Positions 45,941 through 59,019 of a DNA stretch of 64,000 nucleotides are shown one piece after another (positions within the stretch are counted from its first letter, which is position 1; each line of letters opens with the position of its first letter). The notes below the pieces were generated by a model. That model worked only from the letters and a program-made list of their open reading frames with translations. It made no database searches and was not told the DNA's origin. A program made the position numbers and the translations under genes. The stretch is from Phorcus lineatus (lineage: Eukaryota > Mollusca > Gastropoda > Trochida > Trochidae). The stretch is taken from assembly GCA_921293015.1 (NCBI GenBank), contig OV121086.1:26894254-26958253 (forward strand). The letters are read 5' to 3'.

Positions 45941-46312
45941 TTGGGTGAGGCATACGATTGCGTTAAATACAATGGACGTTCACTTCTGTATCGAAAATTC
46001 AACATTATCCGTTTCTTTCGCAATTCTACGATGCCTAAAAAATATGCCAAATTACATGATATTTACACAAGGATACGCAGGTATGAGAACAAACCTATGG
46101 TATGCGACATTATTTTAGCTTCATATGCTGATTGGCGATATGGCTTAATCGCCTACATAATCATTTATGTTTGTATCATATTTGGCATCACATCTTGTAC
46201 TATTATTTTACATGTGTATATTCAAAAACAAAGAGCTGAATTTGTGCCTCTTAATCACAATTCCCTTATTCTCTCTCTATATTATCTGTACATTTTGTAT
46301 CATATATCATAA
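45941..46312 (+). CDS. Candidate exon, single-pass membrane-like protein
   Basis: An open frame of about 120 codons with no in-frame ATG at its head. A stop lies just upstream and the first ATG gives MPKKYAKLHDIYTRIRRYEN near 46030. A polar, basic first half is followed by one clear hydrophobic segment of about 25 residues (LIAYIIIYVCIIFGI and onward), then QKQRAEF and a short leucine/tyrosine-rich end. The composition of the first half is more protein-like than neighbouring frames, but the end looks like translated AT-rich DNA. No family was recognised, and no splice partner was identified. It may be part of a small membrane protein gene, a relic, or chance. Confidence 0.22.
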   Translation: MGEAYDCVKYNGRSLLYRKFNIIRFFRNSTMPKKYAKLHDIYTRIRRYENKPMVCDIILASYADWRYGLIAYIIIYVCIIFGITSCTIILHVYIQKQRAEFVPLNHNSLILSLYYLYILYHIS

Positions 46313-46602
46313 CTACAACATTTTAAACATGTGATATATGTATGCTAGACCTGTGACAGGCTATACCTATCATTTAGAGCTTACAATTGATAACTACAGA
46401 ATGCAACACGCCTAAACGTGGCTTACGCTAATTAGTAGAATATTTTTTCAAACGAAGGTATGCTTTATCATTTACGAATGGTGAAAGAGTAATAAGGCTA
46501 AGGGAAATATTTGCATAGTCAATCAAATGTAAGTGAATGTTTAAAAATTATCAGCATGAAATTAGTCAATCCAATTTGTAAGCAAAAATGTTTTATCTTG
46601 TA

Positions 46603-46705
46603 GATAATGATGATGATTATGATGATGATGGTGTCGATTATGTTGTTGTTGTTGATGATGATGATGATGATGATGATAATGATAACAGCTATCATGGTGA
46701 TGATG
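46603..46705. repeat. (GAT)n-type microsatellite
   Basis: Interrupted runs of GAT/GTT/AAT units. A second, longer and more degenerate GAT-rich tract spans 47235-47475. Confidence 0.85.
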
Positions 46706-47234
46706 ATAAAACCCTTATGCGCATACGGTAAGTTGTCATTCCTCGAAAGGAGAAATCAATGAAGTATAATCTTGTATTTTGTCTAATTCGTTTCGGTTTG
46801 ACATATTCAACTTTTGCAATCAGAATTTGTACCTGAGTCCCCTTCGTAAAATGGTATCGCCCGTGTAGTGGATCTGAGTAAACGGTAGAGGGAAATAGCT
46901 CGATATCAGTAAAGAAACAGGTGGCCAAACATCAACAGAGTAAGTAAAAGTTTAGTGGATTAGTTGTTTACATTGATTCTACACATTAATGGTTTCACAA
47001 TGTCCTTGATTTAAGCACCTGCAACTTTAAACATTGACTATGATTAACTATGATGTAAGTTCTGTTTGTGATATTGGAATTTTATTTGGTTAACGTTCTT
47101 CTGGTTCTTCTAATGATGAAGACTATCATTGGGCTTTACGATTATAACGGCGACGTTGTTGTGTTTCTATTATCAATGAATTTTTCCGATGTAGGCCATT
47201 ATTGTTCCAAAAGAGTACTCCCTTGCAAATCAAA
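46706..47234. other. No convincing gene
   Basis: A 78-codon minus frame at 46692-46928 starts MATCFFTDIELFPS and has a reasonable composition, but it ends in the microsatellite and has no recognised motif. Confidence 0.3.
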
Positions 47235-47475
47235 TGACAGTGACGTCGATGATGATGAGAAGAAGGAGGTTGATGTAGTTGATGATGATTGTGGTGATTA
47301 TGATGATAATGTTGATCGTTGTCAACGCCGACAACCATGACGTCGATGACGATTTTCTTGTGATGGTGATGGCGAATATCATTAGGATGATGATTTTTAT
47401 TATCAATATCAATCTAATGGTGATGATTATGATTATAATGATGACATTATTGATGACAGATGATGGTGATGGTGC
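47235..47475. repeat. Degenerate GAT-rich trinucleotide region
   Basis: Imperfect GAT/GTT repeats open in several frames on both strands. The D/V-rich, H-rich and I-rich frames are all products of the repeat. Confidence 0.85.
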
Positions 47476-47479
47476 TTGT

Positions 47480-48925
47480 TAAAGTTCTTAAGGGCACTAT
47501 AGCGGCACACCAATATTTCGCATATACAACGAATGCACAGATGCATATCTCTCATTATCACTAACGATCAGCAGTTAATCAGCATAAAATGGGCGTATTC
47601 AGGTTGAAGGGTGATTCTAAAAAACGGAAGCAGTTAATGCATCAATGCATTTAATACAATTCATGCATAAACTACGATATCGGAAGTATTCAAATCTTGC
47701 ATACAGCCAGAAGAGCGAAGCCGCGGTAGCCGCTTTATCTTTATCTATTTACAATGCTAATAAGATGTTTATGAAATAAGTTAAGTTACAAGATTGCTTT
47801 GACAAACAATCGTTTATCCTTTATTTCAGTTCAGAGTTTACGCAAATTCAAAAGGTGCACGCTTGACTATTTCAGGTGTTTTTTTAAACTTAATATTGTT
47901 TCCATATATTTTTTATATTTCTATGTCGACATTGACCGTTTTAACATTTTCATTGTTGATTACAGGTCAAATATAAAGAATATAAAGTATTTCATCGCAT
48001 CGATAGAAAGCCAAAGAAAGTGCCTATAAGCTCATAACCCCTAAAACGGCCATTTTGACCAAGAAAAGCGTGCTAAAGTGCCTTTAAAAAATTAAGAAAA
48101 ATTATCTGAAAAAAAAATAATAAGATTATGCTCAGTACAAAGTTTCATACTTGTCAGATTTCCACCCCTAGCTCAATTTTCAGTGACCTTTGATTTTTAT
48201 CCATCATCAATTTGGCCTTCGTTAAACTTCGGTAGGTGTTCTCTTCTTCTAAAGTAATTCTTATTCATTTTAGTGCCCATGTTTTGAAAGGGTATATCAT
48301 TTTGATCAATGTTTTAATAAACAAAGAATCCTTTTTTCAAAATAATTAGGAAAAATATCATTGTAATAATAAGATTAGTTCGATTGAGTATCTGGTTTAA
48401 AGAGGCAATAGCACTACTTATTAATAAAACAAAGCCTTCTCACGAAAACGAAAATCAAGTGTTACCAATTGCAAGGCAATCTTGTTTAATCAAAACAAGT
48501 AATTGAGAAACAAATCTAATTCATACATGTGGAGATAATTTAAGATATTTTCTATATATTGCACACACTTCGACTTTCATGCGTCTATGCATGTTTGATA
48601 GATGTTGTCACGAAATAAGAAAACAGAGCCAATTATGCTCTCCTATCTCGCTTATTGTTAAGGAGATTCAAAAAGACTTTTGAAATGAGCTATTAAAAGG
48701 AGTGTCTTTTGATAATAACTTTAAATGATTTAACCAAGGCAAGAGTTTGCTTGTAATTTGTTTCAGTCATATTCGTCTTCCATGAATTGAAATATCGTAA
48801 ATTTATGTAACCAGTTCCTTCGCCAACGAGTTTGCAATTCCCCCATGGTCATAATATACCGCAAATGAGCGCTTTGCATTACCTCGAATTGAAAACTAGC
48901 GTTAAAATAACCTACCAATAACATA
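47480..48925. other. No gene seen
   Basis: AT-rich single-copy sequence. Confidence 0.35.
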
Positions 48926-48978
48926 CTAATAATAATAATAATGATAATAATAATAATAATGATAACGATGATAATATT
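48926..48978. repeat. (AAT)n microsatellite
   Basis: About 16 units of AAT/GAT. A minus frame passes through it as poly-isoleucine. Confidence 0.9.
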
Positions 48979-51900
48979 GTATTTGCAATTCATTTTTTTA
49001 CTTAAATCTCGATGTTCTGTTCAACATCATGTGGCAACACCAGCATAAATTATCCGTAAATGAGAAAAAACCGACAAAGCAGTACTGGTATTGAATTTTT
49101 TCTACATAATTGGCTTTAATCTACATTATACATTGTAAGCCATCTCCAAGAAAGGTCATGGTCAATGATTGGCTGTTCATTGAATACTACATGTAGTTAT
49201 AAAGCCAGTCTACAGTCCGCATTTCCTTTAAACTGGCGCGTGATGATGTCAGTGTCCAGTTTGCTATCCCTGTTTGTCCAATGACTAATTTTTTTTTTTT
49301 TAAATTTTCATTTTTTATTTCTATATTTTTCTTAATGAAATTTGGAGAAAACAATGTTCACAATTGAATACATTTCGTATAGGTAGCTGCGCCCATGCCG
49401 GTGTTATCCGAAGTGACATTTGAATTATAACGACTCACTGAATCGAAAAAGAGGTATGTATTCATTGTCAATGCATTGGCCGGTCTTATTCCTTTTTAAT
49501 GTGTTTATTCATGAAGTTTCAGGCAATTTAACTGATAGAACATACATGTAGGGCATAGACAATTTGTGCATTATGGTTAAACACTGTACATCAAATTTCG
49601 TGATATACGAACATCAGTTGATTTTTTAATTCCGCTTTAATGCAAAAAATACAACTTTTGTCAAGGACAAGAAGGTATGTTAACACTTGGAAGACATCAA
49701 CTCAATAAAGTTACTATAACTAGAATAAGAATGATAATTAGGTTTAAGATATTATCTTCTTAGATCTCTGTAGGCGTCACATATACGCAAAAAATTATAT
49801 TCGTTTTCAATTTTATGTTTTCCGAAACGTAGGCAGTAGGCACAAAGTCAATCTTCTTGGTGTAAGTTTAAGTGTCGCTCAAAACATATAACCATTTCTC
49901 TCTTTCGACATTAGACGACTTTAAAGACGACTTTTTAATTCTAGTTACTGATTGTGTTATTTATAAAAAAAAAATGTTTTATTATTAATATATTCATTAA
50001 TAATACATGGAATTATCATTTGAATAGTTTTCCGTTCAGTCAAGTAATTTGAAAACTAACAAGAAAGATAGTTTTGGAAAATTGAAATCTTTACTCGTAT
50101 GTCAGGGTTATTTTCTGTAGTTTTTTCGGACTTACCATGATTTCTTTTTAACAATGATAAATTCCAACTACAAAAAACTACATCATTGAGAAGACCAAAT
50201 AAATTATTTTCGTGGTTGGATCGTAAGTTGATATAGAAAGTATACATATATTGACAAATACATACATATATACTTTGGTTTCGTATCTTACATATATATG
50301 TATGCTTTTATAGAAATAATGTAATTTATGAAAAATTCCCCCTTGGAATCTATATGCGACTTGAGTGAAAGCAGCTTCCGGTGCGCGGAAGAATATGACT
50401 GAAATCAGCAAGATACCCTTCATGTACTTCCGCGTACGTTTGCGATGAAGAGCTTGGGCGGTAATCAAATGAAGTATCATAGGGTAGCTGTGGGGGAGGG
50501 GGTTGTAAGGGGCGATGGTTGTTATTTGGAATGTGGTTCCTGTTAACTCTACGTCAACTAAGAGACGCAGAGTCTATAATTTTCTTCATTTGTATAGGCT
50601 TCAGGACCATTAAAAAATCAAATTGCAAAATGTTTAAGATTATATTTCGTCATCAGGAATACTTAACCCTTTAACAGCATACAATTAAAGAAATGAATTT
50701 TCATTCAGATCGAACGTTAATGAAAGTTTACGAAATATAATTAACTTGAAAATGGTAGGTTTATAATATACCTCAATGACATTTAGTTTGGGTGAATTGA
50801 TGCTTCAGGATTGAAAAGAACAGAAATGACGATTTCTTATAATTCACATTAGTGAGATAGAGAATCAAAAATAAAAATCTTGAAATGCACATTTTGAAAC
50901 AAGAAATAACATGATTTACATGTAAAATTGTCTCTGGTTTGTTTTGCTTCTTGTGTGTTAAACATCTGAAGGAAACACCTCCGAATTTTAATACTGAAAA
51001 TAAGAAAAAAAAAACGATGTAGTTTAATTTTGAATACGTTGATAAATATCTTAAAATTGGAGAATCTAGGCATTGTTTTCCGTCTAGAATGGAACCGGTT
51101 GATTATATCCAAAGGAAACATGTAATTCATGAGGCAAAAAATAAATTTATAGCAGTTTATACTAAAAATGGATATAAAATAATTGTTTGTTATTTATCAT
51201 TTGAATTGAATATGTTCATTTTTGCATTTGTTCCTGCAAGGTTTTCAAAAACTGTATGAAGTTAATGAAATTTGATAGACCAATAACACTTTAAAATCAT
51301 GCTGTTTACATTTTCATAGGTGCAGTTTAATAATGTCAACACATAGGTTTCTGATTTGAGCACTTGTAACGCGAACAGCTGTACTTCTTACTAATGAGTC
51401 GCGTCCGTGGACTAAGTGTTTTAAATGTATGCAAATAGCAGAGCGAATTTCGACACAATTTTATGCAGGGCAATGTGACATTTTCGGGAACAAGTGTATG
51501 TTTAACCCATCAACTGCCATCGGCATCTCAAGAACGTTAAAACACGTGCACACCAATTACTGCGTTTTATTCTAAGCATTAAGACAAGTCGATGTTCCCG
51601 TAAGCTCACATATCGTATCATGTTTGGCAATGTGTACTAGATTACATAACTAGGACCTTCTTTGGAGAAATATGATTGGATAATGGCTGACCAATCAGAA
51701 ATGAGGTTAGGCCAGTTCGTGGCACCAGTGAGGCGAATGTTACGCCAACCTAGGGGTAGGGTTTCAACCTATATACCGGAATATCAACGTCTGCCGGCTT
51801 AAAAACACATTTACTTCCTATATTGAGTGATGAGAAATGCAGATTTTTTTCATCATTTTAAATGAAAGGGCATTTTGTTTTAGGAACCCAATTTTGAAAA

Positions 51901-52640
51901 CCAGGATCCTTTCTCGAGGAATGAAACAGCGTTTATAAAATGTTTAGTTCTCTTTTAAAGTCGTCATTTGTAGAGATTATATTTTGCTAATAAGACTTAT
52001 GATTGTTGTTTTGATATTTGTTTTAAAAAATGAATCACACACCTCATTTAAATGCAATCATTTTCCAGCTCTAGATGACTATCTTTTTGTAATAAAGAAT
52101 TTAGATATCCTCCTAACAAGTTGACATTTCCAAAACAATACAAACAATTACTTAAAATATGTCTTTTGTTTTTCTGTTGTATGTCGTTATTGCAGTTATA
52201 ATTTTTAGCGGATAGATTATGAGATATCGATTACTTATTATAATGCATAGTGTGCATATTAACTTGATATTTTTTACATTATTTTCCGCTTAAGAGATAA
52301 ATCATCAGAAGATTGTATTTCACAATGGCCTCGGTGAATAACATTCCCTTCATTATAAAGCCGCTTTAGATAAATTCAAGAATTCTGTATTACAAACAAA
52401 TAAGTATTTCATTATGTTCATACCCTGTTTTAAGTCCTGATGTAACCAATCATATCGTTCTTTGTGGAGTTTTTTTCCTTATTTGATATGACTTCGGTGT
52501 ATGACAATATCTACATGCAATCAACCGAAACAATGTCATGACGTGGTATACATAGTATGAACAGGACATTTAAACAAGAATGAATTATCGTTTTATTTCA
52601 TAAACTCCACCAACCATCTGCAAATTTTACAATTTCAGAG
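48979..52640. other. No gene seen
   Basis: About 3.6 kb of AT-rich sequence. The frames at 50056-50480 and 50849-51130 on minus lack motifs, and I saw no repeat shared with other parts of the window. Confidence 0.35.
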
Positions 52641-52649
52641 AAGTACTAA

Positions 52650-52751
52650 CCATAACAATGCCCACAACTTCGACTTCTACAAGTACTACTACTACAAGTA
52701 CTACAATTACTACTACTACTACTCCTACAACTACTACTACTACTACTACTC

Positions 52752-52787
<36 letters not shown>

Positions 52788-53024
52788 TTAATAATAATAA
52801 TAATAATACAACTACTACTACTACTACTCCTTCTACTACTACTACTACTACTACTCCTACAACTACTACTACTACTACTACTACTCCTACAACTACTACT
52901 ACTACTACCACCACCACCACTACTACTACTACTACTCCTACTACTCCTACTACTACTACTCCTACTACTCCTACTACACCTACACCTACTACTACTACTA
53001 CTACTAGTACTTTTACTACTACTC

Positions 53025-53056
<32 letters not shown>

Positions 53057-53111
53057 CCTAATACTCCTACACCTACTACTACTACTATTACTACTACTAC
53101 TGCTACTACTC

Positions 53112-53142
<31 letters not shown>

Positions 53143-53159
53143 TACTACTACTACTACTC

Positions 53160-53196
<37 letters not shown>

Positions 53197-53294
53197 ACCT
53201 ACTACTACTACTACTACTACTACTACTCCTACTACTACTACTACTACTTCTACTACTACTACTACTACTCCTACTACTACTACTACTACTACAC

Positions 53295-53327
<33 letters not shown>

Positions 53328-53940
53328 TCACCACTACTACTACTACTCCTACTACACCTACTACCACTACTACTACTACTACTCCTACTACTACTACTAC
53401 TACTACGTCTACTACTACTACTCCTACTACGTCCACTACTACTACGTCTACGTCTACGTCTACTACGTCTACTACTACTTCTACTACTACTCCTACTACT
53501 CCTACTACTCCTACTACTCCTACTACTACTACTACTACTACTCCTACTACTCTTACTACTGCTACTACTCCTACTACTACTACTTATACTACTACGTCTA
53601 CTCCTACTACTACTCCTACTACTACTACTACTCCTACTACTACTACTACTCCTACTACTACTACTTCTACTACTACTTCTACTACTACGTCTACTACTAC
53701 TACTACTACTACTCCTACTTCTCCTACTACTACTACTCCTACTACTACTACTACTACTACTCCTACTACTACTACTACTACTCCTACTACTACTACTACG
53801 TTTACGTTTACGTTTACGTCTACTACTACTACGTCTACGTTTACGTCTACTACTATCCCTACAATTACGGCTACAACTATCATTATTTCTACGACTACCA
53901 CTACACAACTACTACTACTCATACTACTACTACACAAGCG
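52650..53940. repeat. 1.3-kb (TAC)n/(CCT)n trinucleotide array
   Basis: Runs of ACT/TAC broken at short intervals by CCT, with islands of ACG (53400-53460, 53799-53850), ACC (52908-52918, 53320-53330) and AAT (52790-52806). Triplet periodicity keeps long frames open on both strands: poly-Thr/Pro on plus, and poly-Val/Gly or poly-Ser/Arg on minus. No start, signal or splice context supports translation of any of them. Confidence 0.93.
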
Positions 53941-53944
53941 ATTA

Positions 53945-54745
53945 TTACTACTATTACATACTTAAATTATACACAAAATACCGATAACATTGTATAATCA
54001 CTTTAGTTGAATAAATTCATTTTCGCGTACAATTCCTGAAAAATATGGGATGCTCACCATTCATGGTATAATTATTTGGTATAAAACTTCTTGCAAACTA
54101 GTGTATCACCCATTTATACAACCCAAAACACACTATACAATAGAACTATAGTTGAAACACGAGTAGTTGATAATCTCTTAGATAAAGGAGTATTAAGAAA
54201 TAAGCGGAGTCATAATCCGTATCAAGTTTAGGAGAGAGGTGAGAGAATATGTTTATTAACGTTTATCATATTAAAAATAAGATATAAAAAATACTTACAT
54301 GTACATCCATAAATATAAACAAACTCAACAGCCAATTGGCCTAGGAGACACTATGTAGTCATAGAATGTTTTATAATATTGATTTTGCCTGTGTTCCACA
54401 GTGATGTCACATGAGATAAATTCACGAAAGAGTTACATGCACATGCGCAACCATATTATTCATTTGACACATTAATATTAATCCGGTCTTATCTTAAATC
54501 ATTAATTATACTAAATATTGATATGAGGTACTACATGTATGTGTCTTCTTGACAAATATCATGATTTCGTTCAAATTTAAATGTGATCACCCATAAATCT
54601 ATCTTTTTCTTTCACATTCGAATCTATTTCAACCTCAACCAGTGATTGAGAAGTTATCTATAAGTTTAATAGGAGTGTGATAAGGATACACGTAGATTTG
54701 TTTTTTTCTAAACCCAAGCTGAAAAAAGATTGATGTGCACAAAAT
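53945..54745. other. No gene seen
   Basis: AT-rich. A possible LINE-type tail (GCCAATTGGCCTAGG near 54332) is the only hint of structure. Confidence 0.35.
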
Positions 54746-54748
54746 ATT

Positions 54749-55200
54749 CATTCTCTCCCAACAGAGGTAGCTCCGTCATAAATTTCTATACAACCTCTGT
54801 CTTAAGGTTTCTTGTGCACTAAATGTAGAACACTGATTGGATGCAATCAAAGTTAGTTGTACAATCAGCGACGCCGTTTCAAAAGTTATCATTCACATCG
54901 CCTAAGTTATTTCCGTAAGCTTCCCAAAGGCTAAACTTTATTCAAATATGCACCTTGCACTTTGAGTCGTCTTTCCAGAACACAAACGCCACATTTTCCG
55001 ACTTTTTAATTGCACAGGCCTGTGTGACTTCATTATGTTATTCATGCATTCGTTGTTTTCATTGGCTGAAATATAGCCAGGTAGTTTCAGTTGCAATATT
55101 GTCCCGCTTGGGGAAAGTGCCGGAAGACTGAGAAACCTTCGAATTAAGACAGAGGTTGTATAGAAATTTATGACGGAGCTACTTCTGTTGGGAGAGAATG
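54749..55200. mobile_element. 452-bp element with about 58-bp terminal inverted repeats
   Basis: CATTCTCTCCCAACAGAGGT...CAACCTCTGTCTTAA at the left end (54749-54806) is repeated in inverse at the right end (55145-55200) with one or two changes. The interior has no open frame, so it is a MITE-like non-autonomous transposon. I could not identify an unambiguous target duplication at the borders, so exact ends and superfamily stay open. Confidence 0.85.
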
Positions 55201-55204
55201 CAAA

Positions 55205-56670
55205 CTAGTAAGAATTATATATCTACAAGAAAATTTTATGGATGACAACTTCTTAATCCATAACATTCAATCATTCATAACATTGTCTTGTATCAATACG
55301 CCAACTTCTAAATGCCTTTGAGGAAATTCAATTATATATTTGTCTAACATAAATCTTTTTGGATTAACAGCTGAGAAAAAACAACCTATAATATATTGAA
55401 TGAAACATCAAGTGGAAGAGAGTAGATTAATTCTGTCAGACAGCAGACAATTTAAAGGAAGATTTATTAAGTTCTCTCCCTCCCTTAAATGGCCAATGCG
55501 ATTTTAGAAATTCTACAAATTTCATGCTTTGTAATGAATGAATTTTGTTTAACAATATATGTAATGTTTAATTATTTATTATTATTATGTTAATATTTAT
55601 ATGTGAATATACAATGACAAATTATGCTAAGAAACCTAAATGGTACTTTTCGATGCATAAATTGTTGGAGGTACAAAATGCTACCTCATTGTTTATAAAA
55701 AAAATTATTTTGAGAAATCCCAAAACGGATTTACAAATCAACGTTGTCTTTAAATATCATCCCTAACGAGTCTACAAAATGACTCATTAAGAAAAAAATT
55801 CTAAATGTTAAATCAAATGTATTTCAAACGTTTTCGTCATTCTATTCCCACAGCATCCTCCTAGTGATCAAATCCGTTATCGAAAATTACCAACTTTCGG
55901 TTTTAAGTTCATGGAACCATTACGTTGTCATCAGCAAATGTCAAAGCAATTAGGTTAAAATATTTGGTGACATGTTGTTTTGAAAGAGCGAACAAGGATT
56001 CTCAGAAATACTTCTTCCTATTACTATTAAAACAGTTCCACCAAGCAGGATTAAACTGTTTGTGGTGTAGTATACATATAGGGGATATATCATCAAAATG
56101 CATCCCAAAAGTTGGTTTGAATATCAAAGCTGGAATTCTTTCTTTTTTTATTTTCACTGATTCATTGAAGCAATAAGAAAATTGATTCATTTGCATTTTG
56201 TCGTTTACATAGAGATAATATTTAGATCATATAATTTTTTTTAAATTCATTCTGTAAGAGTTCAAACAGCTAAGAAAAAAAATCAAAATATCCTCGATTA
56301 AGTCTTGAACTAGTACCTAACTCACTCACTCAGAAAGGTTGACTATTTTAACTCGTGGCTACACAGTTTGTGAAAATATGAACATTCTATCGCACTCGAT
56401 GAAATAAACATGGTATTTGTGAAGAAAAGACAGAAATTCTCTATGTATTATACTATATGCCTTTGAATATCAAAAAATGATGATTTCCAAAAGAAACTCG
56501 ACTCGAGCGGAATATGACCTCTGCACTTTTTGAACCATAATATAAATCTAGAGACAAGCAAACTAACACAAGTTTATTCATTTTTATCGTGCATTTGGAC
56601 ATGTAATGACGTGCTTTTACAGATAAGGGGAAACTTAAACTTTACACAACCAAGACATAAGGAGATTAAA
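55205..56670. other. No gene seen
   Basis: AT-rich. Two overlapping frames near 55925-56196 on opposite strands are chance. Confidence 0.35.
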
Positions 56671-56684
56671 ACCTTCTATGAGTA

Positions 56685-57511
56685 GAGAGCGCTGGCATTG
56701 CACCGTCAATAACGATTATGTCCTCCTTGTGCAAGGATAAAAGCGTTCACGCGTCTATTGATGGCGTCTGGCGTCTGATTACGCCATTTAGGCTTGTCTG
56801 CAACTCTTCCCTAAGCACTTCAGTCAACTGGCGACGAGTAAAAGAGGTAGTTCTCCTTGTCTGATACGGCGATTGAGATGGTCCCCTGGGTGTTCAACTG
56901 GGGACATATCAGGGATCGTGGGAACATCGATATTTTACTGACTGAAAAAGTCCTTAAACACTCTAGCAACATTGGGCCTTGCATTGTCTTGTTGATAGAG
57001 TTCTCCGATGCTGTTGTTGTAAAAAGATGATGACTACTGGCCCTTCTCTGCGATAAACTCGCCTCCTTCCATTAAGATACATATGCATACAGCACCTACT
57101 CTCGTCGGAAAAGAGCATCCTTTGCCAGTCACTATCTGCCAACGTCGTACTTGACGTCATCTTAGTCTTTCCTGTCGATTTCATGGTGTCTGAACAGATT
57201 CTCAATAGGGTCTATAGTTCCCAATACCGTTGAAACGGAGACGTTTGGCTACTAATTCAGTCCATACCGTCGACGATGCCGTCACGAAGCGGTTACGTAG
57301 GTGCAAATGTGCCGGTCTTCCTGTTTGATTCTGATGTAGGTTCTCCCCTATGTAGTCTGTCTCTTGTCTGATAAGTCTGCTTTAACCGACGAATCAAGTT
57401 GGTTACCGCTAAAGTGGACCAGCCGAAGGTTCTTGCAACATGACCCCTTGAATCTCCCATGTTGACCATACCGATGGCCCGTTCACGTCGTTCTGCTGTA
57501 AGTCTCCGCAT
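56685..57511 (-). pseudogene. Tc1-like transposase relic with internal deletion
   Basis: Minus-strand relic of a Tc1-type transposase (cut-and-paste, TA target). The N-terminal helix-turn-helix is well preserved at 57511-57293: LTAERRERAIGMVNMGD, then HVARTFGWSTLAVTNLIRRL, then QTRDRLHRGEPT. After a frameshift come SDTMKSTGKTKMTSST and SDWQRMLFSDESRC near 57180-57090 (first catalytic D in SDES), and GRRRVYRREG near 57070. The 50-60 residues that normally follow are missing, and the text jumps to VVIIFLQQQHRRTL. The second catalytic segment (QQDNARPNVARV) is readable in a shifted frame near 57000-56965. A degraded C-terminal part with MSPVEHPGDHL (family form SPIEHLWD) lies near 56905-56870. 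Clearly inactive. Terminal repeats were not located. Confidence 0.88.
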
Positions 57512-57519
57512 TCTTCATC

Positions 57520-59015
57520 TGTTTTTCAAATGTCATAGATAACAGTGGCTTGAAGCAAAGGGAACCTTTTAAACCAAAATTTGCACGTGCAGATGGTGCA
57601 GATTTGAATAATTCAATTTTTAAAAAAACCTTGTATCTGATCATGAAAAATGTTGCGTTCTCGATATGCATATGAAGAGTCTATGAACACTATCGAAACC
57701 AGGAAATACCTTTCTGAAATGTTGAAGTTCATAATTGTTAGTGTAATCTAAAACATCAGGGGTCAACTTTCTTTTGGACGTGACGGTATATATAATTTGT
57801 AATAATATATCCATTTTTATATGATAATATTTTGGTTTTGCAATTACATGATTGTGCATTGTATAGTTTAATTATACGATGTTTCCGCAAGTTCACACAA
57901 TATTTTTATATATGAACAAATTTTCTTTAGCGTACATGTAGAACCTAATTCTCCTAACGAGAGAATTTTTATGTAGCGTACTGATCGAATGAGTAAAGTA
58001 GTCGGAAATTTGCATGGGACAAAGCTCTAATGTTCTGCTGTGGTGTATATGCACATAAGAAAGTAAGTTTTATTAGGTTTATTCATTTTTGTTTCTAATT
58101 TATTGTGTGTGTGCACTAAATGAGCAAACTGGTATGTAGATTTTAAGGCGAAATAGAACTTCACCTCACGTTATGATTCACTTGGTATCTAGTCAAGAGT
58201 GTTTTAACACTTAAAGATCAAGTTGTGATCCAGCATTTAATGACAGTCCTGTCAGGTTATTTTTTGTGTAAACGACAATGATTTTGACATGCCAGTTTAT
58301 ATTTTTTAAATTATATTATTAGTGCGTGATTATAACACAACCCAGTTGAAACATGTTACTGATGGAGATTTTGTTGATTTAGATTTGACAAATTGAAGAA
58401 GATCGCAGACTCTGTAAAAAAACCGAAACAATTAGAAGAGAGGCCATTCACCTGCGTTTCAATTTCGAGGATCATTGCTACGGCATTAATGTACATTGTT
58501 GATTAGTCTTATTATATAAAATTTGTAAACGTGTGGATATTCTATCAACACATCTATTTTATTCATACTGTAAATTGAGTACAACGTTGTATATGTCCTT
58601 TCTCCATTAAAACAGATGGAAGACCAGACTCCGGTAGGACAGGCACTTTAAGAGTTTGTGCGTACCCTTTGAGCAAACTGATCAATGGCCATTGGTTATA
58701 TCAACACTTAATGAAAAATTAGTATAAAGCCCATAGAGTTTTTGCAAAGATAATAAACAAATTGGTCTCTTGTTTATGGAACGATTGCGCACTTTGAGCA
58801 GAATGGTCTCTAGTCTGCGCGCTTATAAAGCCAATTGCCACTAGACTATCGGTAGTCTATACCCAGATCCTCAAACGAAAAGATAAAGTAGCATTTTCAA
58901 GTTAAGATAATGTTTGCAAGTCTATTTGCCTTATCTCTAAAGCTATCTAATTCACGACCCAAGTCAACAGGATTCTTGGCGATTCTTGATGTGTCCTTTC
59001 AACTGATGTTCCACT
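57520..59015. other. No gene seen
   Basis: AT-rich single-copy sequence. Confidence 0.35.
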
Positions 59016-59019
59016 GGTC

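Noticed and set aside
47068-47482. Overlapping D/V-rich, H-rich and I-rich frames
   Set aside because: Products of the degenerate GAT repeat on both strands.
52627-53965. Frames of 269-435 codons (poly-Thr/Pro, poly-Val/Gly, poly-Ser/Arg)
   Set aside because: All come from the trinucleotide array, which is open in several frames on both strands.
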